From positions 1-45,540 of the forward strand of contig CAYOAC010000002.1 in NCBI GenBank assembly GCA_964401885.1: 45,540 bases of DNA, read 5' to 3'. Positions within the stretch are counted from its first letter, which is position 1. Each line of letters begins with the position of its first letter. Below the pieces are notes generated by a model. That model made no database searches. It worked only from the letters and a program-made list of their open reading frames with translations, and was not told the origin of the DNA. Position numbers and translations under genes: made by a program. Positions 15,102-23,212 of this stretch are shown piece after piece. The DNA comes from JAULZV01 sp964401885 (GTDB lineage: Bacteria > Patescibacteriota > Minisyncoccia > Phycocordibacterales > JAACPR01).

Positions 15102-16310
15102 ATGAAGTCATTTTTAAATAATTTTATCAACACAAAGAAAATACATCTTGATTTTGCGTCAACAACGCCAGTGTCTAGAGAGGTATTAAAATCCATGTAT
15201 CCATATTGGAGTAAATATTTTTTTAACCCGTCTGCCAATTATTCTTCTGGTCAAAATATAAAGAAGATTATAAAAAAAATAAGAATAAATATCGGGAACT
15301 TATTTCAAGTTAAAGATAGTGAGGTTATTTTTACCCAGGGAGGAACTGAGTCTATAAATATTGCATTAATTGGATTAATAAAAAAAGTAAAGGAAATCGA
15401 ATCTTTCGTTCCTCATATTATTATTTCTTCAATAGAACATCCTGCAGTTAAAGAATGTATTGATTACATTAAAACACTCGGAGTTGATGTAGATTTTATT
15501 CCTGTTCTTCAAAAGGGGGTCATTGATGTTCAGTCTTTTGAAAAATTATTAAATTCAAGAACCGTTCTGGTTTCTGTTATTGGTGCATCAAATGAAACAG
15601 GTGTAATACAACCCATACACAAAATATCGAGCATCATTAAAAAATTTAAAAATTCTCAAAATAGAACTTTAATTCAATATCCTTTTTTACACAGTGATGT
15701 TAGTCAACTTACTCTGACTTCTGATGTTTCAATAATAAAATTAGGAGTTGATATGCTAACTATTGATGGGTCAAAAATTTATGCACCCAAAATGTCTGGT
15801 CTTTTAATCAAAAAACATTATGTTGAAATTAGTCCAATCATATTTGGAGGTGGACAAGAGTTCGGTTTGAGATCAGGTACAGAATCCGTAACAAACATTG
15901 TTGGACTTAATTGTGCATTAGATATTGTCAATAAAAGAATAAAAAAAGATATAAAACATTTTAAAATGTTAAAAGAACTATTTGTAAAAGAATTATCAAA
16001 TCACAAGATTAATTATGAAATAAATGGAGAAGGAGATATCGTTCCAAATATTTTTAACATTTGCATTCCAAAGTTAGATAGTGATTTTGCTGTAATTCAA
16101 TTAGATGAATATGGGGTAAACTGCTCAGCAATGACTTCTTGTGCTGGCCTTAAAGGTATTTTGAAATCAGATGTATTAATTGCTATGAATAAAGATAATT
16201 GTTCGGGTTCTTCATTAAGATTTTCATTTGGTAGAAATACAACTAGAAGAGAAATTAAAAAAGCTGTTAAAATCTTGAAAAAGGTCTGCAAAATACAGAA
16301 AGTGGTTTAA
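15102..16310 (+). CDS. Cysteine desulfurase (NifS/IscS-like, class V aminotransferase)
   Basis: 402 residues, full length. PLP-site residues: GGTESIN (80-86), SIEHPA (H113), GASNETG (N164), HSDVSQ (D199) and the Schiff-base Lys in DGSKIYAPK (K225). R257 in GLRSGTES binds the substrate carboxylate. The catalytic-loop Cys is in NCSAMTSCAG near 335-345. It releases sulfur from cysteine for Fe-S clusters or tRNA thiolation. No iscU or mnmA is adjacent, so which path it feeds is open. The usual His of SxHK is replaced by Ser-Lys (GSK), a small departure from IscS. It faces the DUF4446-infB operon across an 18-bp divergent promoter. Confidence 0.9.
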   Translation: MKSFLNNFINTKKIHLDFASTTPVSREVLKSMYPYWSKYFFNPSANYSSGQNIKKIIKKIRINIGNLFQVKDSEVIFTQGGTESINIALIGLIKKVKEIESFVPHIIISSIEHPAVKECIDYIKTLGVDVDFIPVLQKGVIDVQSFEKLLNSRTVLVSVIGASNETGVIQPIHKISSIIKKFKNSQNRTLIQYPFLHSDVSQLTLTSDVSIIKLGVDMLTIDGSKIYAPKMSGLLIKKHYVEISPIIFGGGQEFGLRSGTESVTNIVGLNCALDIVNKRIKKDIKHFKMLKELFVKELSNHKINYEINGEGDIVPNIFNICIPKLDSDFAVIQLDEYGVNCSAMTSCAGLKGILKSDVLIAMNKDNCSGSSLRFSFGRNTTRREIKKAVKILKKVCKIQKVV

Positions 16311-16325
16311 AAAAGGGTTTTGAGG

Positions 16326-16331
16326 TACAAT
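16326..16331 (+). promoter_or_regulatory. -10 box of the HtrA-like gene
   Basis: TACAAT, 6 bp before the ATG at 16338. It decides the start: the in-frame TTG at 16320 lies upstream of the promoter and is unlikely to be used. Confidence 0.5.
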
Positions 16332-16337
16332 ATTTTC

Positions 16338-17144
16338 ATGGTTTTAAATACTCAACAAATTATCTTACTTTGCTTATTAATGAGTTTTGTGACATCAATT
16401 GCAACTGGTATCACTGTTATATCCTTAATGCAGCAGACATCTGAACCTGTAACCCAGACAATTAACCGTGTGGTTGAAAGAACTGTTGAAACGGTGACTC
16501 AACAACCTATTGGAGATATCAAAAACATTATTTCTCAAGAACCCTCAAATTCTTCTAAAGAAGTTGTTACTGTTGTTGTAAACCAAGAAGATCAATCTAT
16601 AAATGCCGTTGCTAAGAATGAAAATAGTGTAGCAAGGATTTATTTAAATAATAAAAATGAAGATTTTGTAACTATGGGGATTGTAATTAATAAAGCTGGA
16701 GATATTGTTTTGGATAAAAGAATGGTGGATAGAAGATCGATATATCTTGCTTATTATGGTTCCAAAAAATTTCCAGTTAAATATTCATATGGTTTAGAAA
16801 CTAGTGATTTTGTAACCTTAAAAATACAAGGTGAAAATCCAAATGATTTTATTCCGGCTATTCTGGGAGATTCAAATACTTTAAAATTAGCCCAGAGCGT
16901 TATATCACTTTCTGGATCTAAACAAACAAGTGTTACCACAGGTGAAATTGAGAGTTTAAATAAAGATTCTGCGGGTAATTTAATTTCAATTGATACTTCT
17001 ATAAATGCTCAGAACGTTTTGATTGGAAGTGTGATCCTTAATCTTCAGGGACAGGTTGTTGGAATTAAAATATTTACAACCGAAGATAAGACTATATTTA
17101 TGCCGATTAATAACTTTAAATTTCAAATAACACCAAAAGTGTAA
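16338..17144 (+). CDS. Membrane-anchored HtrA/DegP-like pseudoprotease
   Basis: 268 residues. A signal anchor (about 5-28) precedes a Thr/Val/Gln-rich linker, then a PA-clan beta-barrel: SVARIYL, TMGIVINKAGDIVLDKRMV, SDFVTLKI, LGDSNTLKLAQSVISLS, LIGSVILNLQGQVVGI. Compared with HtrA proteases, the His strand (TNNHVV) reads DKRMV, and the GNSGGPLLNLQG strand reads LIGSVILNLQG, so the catalytic His and Ser are lost while the fold-specific residues remain. Inference: a non-proteolytic binding or chaperone relative outside the membrane. No PDZ domain follows. It lies between the cysteine desulfurase and clpB, each apparently with its own promoter. Confidence 0.65.
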   Translation: MVLNTQQIILLCLLMSFVTSIATGITVISLMQQTSEPVTQTINRVVERTVETVTQQPIGDIKNIISQEPSNSSKEVVTVVVNQEDQSINAVAKNENSVARIYLNNKNEDFVTMGIVINKAGDIVLDKRMVDRRSIYLAYYGSKKFPVKYSYGLETSDFVTLKIQGENPNDFIPAILGDSNTLKLAQSVISLSGSKQTSVTTGEIESLNKDSAGNLISIDTSINAQNVLIGSVILNLQGQVVGIKIFTTEDKTIFMPINNFKFQITPKV

Positions 17145-17205
17145 CACTACTTGATTTTTTTAGAAAAGATTGTAAATTAAATAATCAATAACGATATACA
17201 ACTAT

Positions 17206-19893
17206 ATGCAACCATTCAAAAATTTCACATCAAAAGCCAAAGAAGTTATAAGACATGCACACGAATTAGCTATCGAAAGGGGAGAAAATCATGTAAATCA
17301 GACTCATCTTTTACTTGCTTTGGTTTTGCAAGAAGAAAGTCTAATTATATCTCTCTTAGAAAAAATGGATGTAGATGTTACTTTACTCACAGATTTTTTA
17401 CTTGAAGCAATAGATTCTGCTGATGGAGGAAAAGTCCTATCTCCTTCATACCAAGTTTATTTGACTCCTGAACTCGCTCAATCAATCGAATATTCAACAA
17501 AGATAGCCGAAACTCTAAAAGACGAATTTGTTTCAACGGAGCACTTATTTTTGGCATTATTTGAAGTTCCTGGTCCCGCAAAAGATGTCTTAATAAAATT
17601 TAAAGTTGAAAGAGATGAAGTTATAAAAATTCTTTCGGATATAAAAATGGGAAGAACAAAAATTTCTGAAGGAACTAAGACGATGAAATCTATTAGAAAA
17701 TATACTATTAGTCTCACATCAAAAGCTAGAGAAAATAAAATTGATCCTGTTATAGGAAGAGATAAAGAGATAAATCGAATCGTTCAAATTCTTTCTAGAA
17801 GAACAAAAAATAATCCAATTTTAATTGGAGAGGCTGGAGTGGGTAAAACTGCCATTGTTGAAGGACTCGCCAATAGAATTGTTCAGGGTGATGTTCCTGA
17901 ATCTTTAAAAGATAAAGAATTAGTCTCACTTGATTTGGGGGCTCTTGTTGCAGGTACTAAATATCGAGGAGAATTTGAAGATAGATTAAAAAAGATTCTT
18001 AAAGAAGTTACACAAGCTCAAGGTAAAATAATTTTATTTATTGATGAAATACACACGCTTGCTGGTGCAGGTGCTTCTGAAGGTTCACTTGATGCTTCAA
18101 ATATGCTTAAGCCGGCTCTTGCCAGAGGAGAGCTTAAAGCTATTGGTGCAACTACTATTAAGGAGTATCAAAAATATATTGAAAAAGATGCTGCTCTTAC
18201 AAGAAGATTTCAGCCTGTAAATATTGCAGAACCAAGCATAGAAGATGCAACAGCTATTCTGAGAGGAATAAAAGAAAAGTATGAGTTATATCATGGTGTA
18301 AGAATTACAGATAATGCAATCGTTGCAGCTGTTCAACTTTCTTCAAGATATATTACTGACAGATTTTTACCAGATAAAGCTGTTGATCTTATTGATGAAG
18401 CATCTTCAACACTTAAGATTTCTCTTGAAAATATGCCAGAAGAATTGGAAGATTCAAAAAGAAAAATAATGAGATATGAAATTGAGAGAGAAGCTTTGAA
18501 TAAAGAAGTTAAAAAGACAATTACTCAAAAAAATAGATTAATTAAAATTGAAAAAGAAATTGCTGATTTAAAGGAGGGAATAAGAGAATTAGATCTTAAG
18601 TGGCAAAATGAAAAAGAAGCTATTTCTAATATCAAGACAATGAAAGGTGATCTTGAAACTTTACGTATTGAAGCTGAACAAGCAGAAATCAGAGCCGATT
18701 TGTCTCGAGCAGCTGAAATTAGATATGCAACGATTCCAATGATAGAGAAAGATTTACAAATACAAGAAAAACGTTTGAAAGATTTGCAAACTTCAAGAAA
18801 AATTTTAAGAGAAGAAGTTACTGAAGAAGATATAGCTTCGATAGTTGCCAGATGGACAGGAATTCCTGTTGAAAGAATGCTTGAAGAAGAAGCAAGTAAG
18901 CTTTCTAGAATGGAAAAAGAATTGAAGAAAAGAATTATTGGACAAGATGAAGCTGTTCGAAAAGTTGCAAATGCAATTAAAAGATCTCGAGCAGGAATTT
19001 CTGACCCAGATAAACCAATTGGCTCTTTTATGTTCTTGGGTCCTACTGGCGTTGGTAAAACTGAATTAACAAAAGCTCTTGCTCAATATCTTTTTGATGA
19101 CGATAAGGCTCTTGTTAGAATTGATATGTCGGAATTCATGGAAAAACATGCTATTTCAAAATTAATAGGTTCTCCTCCTGGATATGTTGGGCATGATGAA
19201 GGCGGAACAATTACCGATAAAATAAGACATAGGCCATATTCAGTTGTTTTGTTTGATGAAATAGAAAAGGCACATCCCGAAGTATTTAACGTTTTACTTC
19301 AAGTTCTTGATAATGGAAGACTCACTGATTCAAAAGGTAGAACAATAAACTTTAAAAATACTGTTATCATAATGACTTCAAATATTGGAGCTGAGCATAT
19401 TGATAAGATGGAAACAATTGGATTTGCTTCTGATAAATCAACCAAAACTCAATATGAAGAAACAAAGGTAAATGTTGAAAAAGCATTGAAAGATCATTTT
19501 AGACCAGAATTTCTAAATCGGTTAGATGATGTAATTATATTCGATATTCTTTCGGAGAAAGCGATTGAAGAAATTGTAAACATTCAGATTGATAGGGTTG
19601 GTGTTAGATTATTAGAAAAACAAATAAAAATAAAACTATCAAAGTCGGTATATAGTTTTCTTGCCAAAGAAGGTTACAATCCTCATTACGGAGCAAGACC
19701 TCTTAAACGTGTAATTCAAGATAGAATTCTCAACCCTCTTGCTCAACTTATAATTGCTAAAGGATTAAGCTTAGGAAGTACTGTAACTGTAAATGTTAAA
19801 AATAAAAATTTCTCTTTTGATGTTTCAGGGAAGGGTAAAAAGGGGATTGTGACATATCAAGAAAAAGATATTAATGAAGAGGCTTTGATTTAG
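17206..19893 (+). CDS. clpB: ClpB-type AAA+ disaggregase
   Basis: 895 residues. Clp N-domain repeats (about 1-145), NBD1 with Walker A GEAGVGKT from residue 208 and FIDEIHTLAGAG, a long coiled-coil middle domain (about 400-525, with the WQNEKEAI and AAEIRYATIPMIEKDL landmarks), and NBD2 with Walker A GPTGVGKT from residue 612 and VVLFDEIEKAHPEVF. The full-length middle domain and absence of a ClpP-binding loop point to ClpB rather than ClpC. ClpB pulls polypeptides out of aggregates with DnaK. A -10-like TATACA ends 5 bp before the ATG. No CIRCE operator was seen. A strong terminator follows. Confidence 0.93.
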   Translation: MQPFKNFTSKAKEVIRHAHELAIERGENHVNQTHLLLALVLQEESLIISLLEKMDVDVTLLTDFLLEAIDSADGGKVLSPSYQVYLTPELAQSIEYSTKIAETLKDEFVSTEHLFLALFEVPGPAKDVLIKFKVERDEVIKILSDIKMGRTKISEGTKTMKSIRKYTISLTSKARENKIDPVIGRDKEINRIVQILSRRTKNNPILIGEAGVGKTAIVEGLANRIVQGDVPESLKDKELVSLDLGALVAGTKYRGEFEDRLKKILKEVTQAQGKIILFIDEIHTLAGAGASEGSLDASNMLKPALARGELKAIGATTIKEYQKYIEKDAALTRRFQPVNIAEPSIEDATAILRGIKEKYELYHGVRITDNAIVAAVQLSSRYITDRFLPDKAVDLIDEASSTLKISLENMPEELEDSKRKIMRYEIEREALNKEVKKTITQKNRLIKIEKEIADLKEGIRELDLKWQNEKEAISNIKTMKGDLETLRIEAEQAEIRADLSRAAEIRYATIPMIEKDLQIQEKRLKDLQTSRKILREEVTEEDIASIVARWTGIPVERMLEEEASKLSRMEKELKKRIIGQDEAVRKVANAIKRSRAGISDPDKPIGSFMFLGPTGVGKTELTKALAQYLFDDDKALVRIDMSEFMEKHAISKLIGSPPGYVGHDEGGTITDKIRHRPYSVVLFDEIEKAHPEVFNVLLQVLDNGRLTDSKGRTINFKNTVIIMTSNIGAEHIDKMETIGFASDKSTKTQYEETKVNVEKALKDHFRPEFLNRLDDVIIFDILSEKAIEEIVNIQIDRVGVRLLEKQIKIKLSKSVYSFLAKEGYNPHYGARPLKRVIQDRILNPLAQLIIAKGLSLGSTVTVNVKNKNFSFDVSGKGKKGIVTYQEKDINEEALI

Positions 19894-19902
19894 AGAATAA
19901 AT

Positions 19903-19933
19903 AAAAAGGCAAACACGAAGTGTTTGCCTTTTT
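19903..19933. terminator. Bidirectional terminator between clpB and tRNA-Tyr
   Basis: 14-bp perfect stem (AAAAAGGCAAACAC / GTGTTTGCCTTTTT) with GAA loop and T-runs on both strands. It serves clpB (+) and tRNA-Tyr (-). Confidence 0.9.
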
Positions 19934-19941
19934 ATTTTCAG

Positions 19942-20024
19942 TGCGCAGAGAGGGATTCGAACCCACGAAGCCCGAAGGCGAGGGATTTACAGTCCCTTGT
20001 ATTTGACCGCTCTACCATCTACGC
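19942..20024 (-). tRNA. tRNA-Tyr (anticodon GTA)
   Basis: 83 nt. Acceptor GCGTAGA/TCTGCGC with discriminator A, short D-stem GTA/TAC with GAGCGGTCAAA loop, anticodon arm GGGA-CTGTAAA-TCCC giving GTA, long variable arm GCCTTCGGGC, T-loop TTCGAAT. The T-stem (GTGGG/CCCTC) has one T-T mismatch. CCA not encoded. No palindromic element follows it, unlike tRNA-Lys, tRNA-Leu(TAG) and tRNA-Cys. Confidence 0.92.
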
Positions 20025-20126
20025 AATAGCAATATAATAATCGAAAATTAGACATAAGACAAGTAATAAAAAAGAGAATTTTTTGACATGAATTTTATAT
20101 TGATTAGTCAAATAATTTTTATATTG

Positions 20127-20132
20127 TATAAT
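20127..20132 (+). promoter_or_regulatory. -10 box of the sortase gene
   Basis: TATAAT, 6 bp before ATG 20139. It places the start there rather than at the upstream in-frame ATG 20088. Confidence 0.55.
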
Positions 20133-20138
20133 TTTGCT

Positions 20139-20765
20139 ATGAATTTAACTCCCAAAACTAAAAATTTTATTTTTATATCAGCTTTAACTCTGGTTATTTT
20201 TACTATAACTTACACATTACTCTTAATATTAGGTTTTACACCCAAACAATTTCAAAGTTCAGATGAAGAAAGTATTTTTCAAGTTGTGAAAGATAAAAAA
20301 AATAATGATCCAATAATTAATAATCCTGATACTAATTTAATTCCACAAAAAATTGAAATTCCAGAGATAGGAGTTTCTTCTGCTATATATCTTCCAAAGT
20401 CGGTAGATGTCGCAACTCTTGATGCAAATCTTGCAAAGGGTGCCGTCTATTATCCAGGTTCTGGAACATTGCAATCTGGTAATATGTTTCTATTAGGACA
20501 TAGTACAAATTGGAAAATCGTAAATAATCAAGCTTATAAAACTTTTAATGGTTTGGATAAATTAAAAATAGGAGATCAAATAGAGATTACAAGTAACGAT
20601 AAATTATATATTTATTCTGTAACTAGTGTAATAAGGGCGAGTCAAGATGATGTTAAAGTAGAATTTAACAAAGGAAGTAGAATGTTAACAATCTCAACTT
20701 GCGATACTTTTGGAAAAAAACAAGATAGATGGGTTGTTGAAGCTGAGTTTGAAAAAGTTATTTAA
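20139..20765 (+). CDS. Sortase family transpeptidase
   Basis: 208 residues. N-terminal transmembrane anchor (about 9-32), polar linker, then a sortase barrel: KIEIPEIGV opening, NMFLLGHST (H121), ISTCDTFGKK (C188 in the TLxTC position) and DRWVV (R197), giving the full His-Cys-Arg triad. Sortases cut LPxTG-like signals and join proteins to the cell wall or to each other. A candidate substrate with VPYTG lies 3.3 kb downstream (24074-25399). The subclass cannot be fixed by eye; class D/E-like anchoring from the N-terminus fits. It is monocistronic with a strong terminator. Confidence 0.85.
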   Translation: MNLTPKTKNFIFISALTLVIFTITYTLLLILGFTPKQFQSSDEESIFQVVKDKKNNDPIINNPDTNLIPQKIEIPEIGVSSAIYLPKSVDVATLDANLAKGAVYYPGSGTLQSGNMFLLGHSTNWKIVNNQAYKTFNGLDKLKIGDQIEITSNDKLYIYSVTSVIRASQDDVKVEFNKGSRMLTISTCDTFGKKQDRWVVEAEFEKVI

Positions 20766-20772
20766 TAATTAA

Positions 20773-20804
20773 AAAAGGGGCGAACCTGTAGGTTCGCCCC
20801 TTTT
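20773..20804. terminator. Bidirectional terminator after sortase
   Basis: 14-bp perfect stem AAAAGGGGCGAACC / GGTTCGCCCCTTTT with TGTA loop. It serves the sortase (+) and the lipoprotein pair (-). Confidence 0.9.
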
Positions 20805-20821
20805 GAGTTCAGTATAAGAGA

Positions 20822-20992
20822 TTATTGCTCATAATCTCCATAACCAAGCCCGGGTATTTTTCGATATCTCATAGTATCAGTCCTGTTTTCCCAAGAATTT
20901 TTAGGAGAACAATCTGTGGAATCATCGTAATTGCTCATGTTGGAACAATTTGCAAGAAGAATTGCTGAGATCAGAATTAGAAAAAATTTCAT
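20822..20992 (-). CDS. Small lipoprotein (56 aa)
   Basis: ATG at 20992. A hydrophobic leader MKFFLILISAILLANC carries a lipobox (LLAN-C, Cys16), so the mature part is about 41 polar residues including a second Cys and a C-terminal GLGYGDYEQ. Not recognised. It starts 4 nt after the stop of the next lipoprotein gene upstream, in one operon ending at the terminator 20773-20804. Its small size makes it easy to miss, but the lipobox and spacing support it. Confidence 0.65.
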   Translation of the reverse strand: MKFFLILISAILLANCSNMSNYDDSTDCSPKNSWENRTDTMRYRKIPGLGYGDYEQ

Positions 20993-20996
20993 GATT

Positions 20997-21392
20997 TTAT
21001 TTTGTTATATTTCTTGCGTGGTTAGCCAATCCGATGTAATTGCAAAGAATTGAAGTTTTTTCGTCTCCATCCCTGTCATGATTCAGGAGGGTAAAAAAGA
21101 TCCATTTTCCTTTTTTCAGAATATAAACCGAATCAAGTTTCCCATCATAATTAGTGTCATATACTTCGGCAGCTATAACAAAAATATCCGGCGAAGTTGT
21201 TTTGATTGAAACTGAATTTTGAAAAACAGTAAAATCATAAAGTTGGTAAGATCCATATTTTCCTGATCCAACATGTTTTGGATGAAATTGGGGATTTGCA
21301 TTGTTAATGCTTTTAGATTCTTTTTCAGATACTCCGCATTGAGTGAGAAGTGTTAGAAAGATAACATCGAGGACTGTCCTTAGGGTTTTCAT
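20997..21392 (-). CDS. Lipoprotein with Asp-rich calcium-loop-like motifs
   Basis: 131 residues from the ATG at 21392. That start gives a standard lipoprotein signal, MKTLRTVLDVIFLTLLTQC (Cys19); an upstream in-frame ATG at 21479 would bury it. The mature domain has DTNYDGKLD, which fits an EF-hand/dockerin-type loop, and a weaker NHDRDGDEKT. Inference: a surface lipoprotein that may bind calcium. It is followed 4 nt later by the 56-residue lipoprotein, so the two may act as a pair. Family unknown. Confidence 0.6.
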   Translation of the reverse strand: MKTLRTVLDVIFLTLLTQCGVSEKESKSINNANPQFHPKHVGSGKYGSYQLYDFTVFQNSVSIKTTSPDIFVIAAEVYDTNYDGKLDSVYILKKGKWIFFTLLNHDRDGDEKTSILCNYIGLANHARNITK

Positions 21393-21548
21393 TTTTATAA
21401 AGAGAATTCTTCTTGAAAATACCATTTTAAAGTATTTTGTCAAAATTGATGCATTCTCTAACACACCTTTGCAAATCAATTAAATTCTATTAAATATATT
21501 TAAGAATATTGAAATACTTTTAAATGTGGACAAGACAAATACAAAATT

Positions 21549-21576
21549 TTGACAATGCAAGATATAAGAGTAATAT
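21549..21576 (+). promoter_or_regulatory. Promoter of the 21672 orphan gene
   Basis: TTGACA (21549-21554), 16-bp spacer, TAATAT (21571-21576). The roughly 90-nt leader holds CTGAAAGG three times (21611, 21640, 21657). The last copy, about 7 nt before the ATG, acts as a Shine-Dalgarno-like site. Confidence 0.65.
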
Positions 21577-21671
21577 TTCTTTCGATATCTGACGAGTGTC
21601 AGAAACACAGCTGAAAGGCTGTTTGCACATTACAAATCCCTGAAAGGGGAAAACATCTGAAAGGATAAAAT

Positions 21672-22367
21672 ATGAAAAACACTGAATCAGTAATCGGGAT
21701 ACTTGTCGGGCAAAGTTCCGTTAAGGGCAAAGTGGCTAGAGCACAAGTTTTGACAGCGCTCGTTAAAGCAACAGACGATGAAGATTCCCAAAAACGAGCC
21801 ATTTCGTCTTGTGTGATAACTATGATGGAACAGGATCAAGACTCTGTTGATAAATCCAGATTTACAAGAGCGGCGATATTGGCATTTCCAGAGCTTTTAC
21901 GCCATACTATTGACAATTTCGCACTTCATTTGGTGCACAGCCATGATCACACGGAAAGTTCCGTTCAGTCTTGTATTGAAGGGTTTGTAATTGGTCTGAT
22001 TGAAGCATCTGTTGAACTTAACAATTTTGATTTAAGCGACAGAGACGGATGGAGAAGAAACTTGTCACACAACCTTGCTTATTTTTTAGATTTTTTGTGT
22101 AGACAATTCAGTTCTGACCAACTAAAACCTTTTAGTAAAGAGATGGCGGGAAGATTGTCAAACATTGCTCCGAAGTATGCCTATTTTGTTGGCGTTGAAG
22201 AGTTATGTAGGCATTTTCAAAAACTGTTTGTTGGAAAGCCCCCTTCAAATGAGACGTTTGTTTCTCAACAACCTAATCTGGTCTGGCAAATCATTAGGGA
22301 CTTAACTTCTCGATATTTCTTGCAATTACCGTTTCGTGAGCAGATCAAACTTATGGCTCAAGATTGA
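21672..22367 (+). CDS. Orphan all-helical cytosolic protein
   Basis: 231 residues, no signal peptide or membrane segment, predicted almost wholly helical from the pattern of residues. Notable stretches are HLVHSHDHTESS (His-rich, about 93-104) and two blocks of Cys-containing helices (SSCVITMM, VQSCIEGF, DFLCRQF). Not recognised. GC content is higher than the surrounding genes; it has a near-consensus promoter, an unusual leader with three SD-like repeats, and a GNRA-loop terminator. The self-contained unit looks independently acquired or independently regulated. Confidence 0.6.
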   Translation: MKNTESVIGILVGQSSVKGKVARAQVLTALVKATDDEDSQKRAISSCVITMMEQDQDSVDKSRFTRAAILAFPELLRHTIDNFALHLVHSHDHTESSVQSCIEGFVIGLIEASVELNNFDLSDRDGWRRNLSHNLAYFLDFLCRQFSSDQLKPFSKEMAGRLSNIAPKYAYFVGVEELCRHFQKLFVGKPPSNETFVSQQPNLVWQIIRDLTSRYFLQLPFREQIKLMAQD

Positions 22368-22393
22368 ATTTAAAGACAAGATTCTGCTAACAC

Positions 22394-22422
22394 AGGCAGT
22401 GGCGAAAGCTACTGCCTTTTTT
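22394..22422 (+). terminator. Terminator of the 21672 gene
   Basis: AGGCAGTGGC / GCTACTGCCT (one G-T pair) closed by a GAAA tetraloop, followed by TTTTT. Confidence 0.85.
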
Positions 22423-22452
22423 AATTCACAATTTGATATAATAATATTATTA

Positions 22453-22980
22453 ATGAAAAAAGGTATCCAATTAATTTTAACTATAATTACATGTTCTTAT
22501 TTTTGGAATTGCGCTAGAACATATACTCAATGGCATTTTATAGATAATGTTAATCTGATATTTCATGAGGCGGGACACACTATTTTTATGTTTTTTGGAG
22601 AATTTATAACAGTATTAGCGGGCAGTGCTTTTCAAGTAATTATTCCTTTATCTATAGCCATTTATTTTTTCTTTAGGAATGAAAAGGTTCAAAGTATGAT
22701 TTGTATGTTGTGGGTTGGTCAAAGTCTTTTAAATGTTTCAGTTTATGCTGGGGACGCCACTAATATGCAATTGGAACTTTTAGGAGGAGATAGTTCCAAT
22801 CATGATTGGAACTATCTTTTGAGTAAATTAGACTTGTTAGAGCATACAAAAACTGTTGCTTACATGATTTATCAAGTAGGGTTCTTAACTATATTTATTG
22901 CTACTATTTTTGCTATATTATTTGTTATAAAAAAGGATATAAATATATTTAATTTTAATAAAAAAGAGGGGATTAATTGA
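22453..22980 (+). CDS. HEAGH zinc metalloprotease-like integral membrane protein (M50-like)
   Basis: 175 residues from the ATG at 22453, which lies 10 bp after TATAAT (22437-22442). Four or so transmembrane helices. LIFHEAGHTIF puts the zinc-binding HEAGH at 38-42, in a hydrophobic context as in site-2/M50 proteases. A later conserved-looking block (VYAGDATNMQLELLGGD, then NHDWNYLLSKLDLL) is characteristic of a widespread small HEAGH family and may provide the third ligand. Substrate unknown. It is AT-rich like the housekeeping genes, in contrast to both flanking orphan genes. Confidence 0.7.
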   Translation: MKKGIQLILTIITCSYFWNCARTYTQWHFIDNVNLIFHEAGHTIFMFFGEFITVLAGSAFQVIIPLSIAIYFFFRNEKVQSMICMLWVGQSLLNVSVYAGDATNMQLELLGGDSSNHDWNYLLSKLDLLEHTKTVAYMIYQVGFLTIFIATIFAILFVIKKDINIFNFNKKEGIN

Positions 22981-23054
22981 AAAAGATAAACATACTTTCT
23001 ATGCAACATATAGGTATTTGAGAGTTTTAATTAAAAAGAATGTAGTATTTATGC

Positions 23055-23083
23055 TTGACTTTTATACATAAGTGTGATAAGAT
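23055..23083 (+). promoter_or_regulatory. Extended -35/-10 promoter of the 23213 gene
   Basis: TTGACT, 17-bp spacer ending TGA, then TAAGAT (23078-23083). The leader to the ATG is about 120 nt. The 232-nt gap 22981-23212 holds nothing else that I can identify. Confidence 0.65.
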
Positions 23084-23212
23084 GTAGTGGTAGAAAGTTC
23101 TTCAAAACAAGTTTTCATACTGTTGAAATTGATTGGGTTTAGAAACAAGATCGTATGCGGCATCCTGCTACTATGATCTATCTCTGAATCCAACCAACCA
23201 ATACACAGAAGT

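Noticed and set aside
17206..19893. ClpC instead of ClpB
   Set aside because: The middle domain is of full ClpB length and sequence type, and no ClpP-interaction loop is evident.
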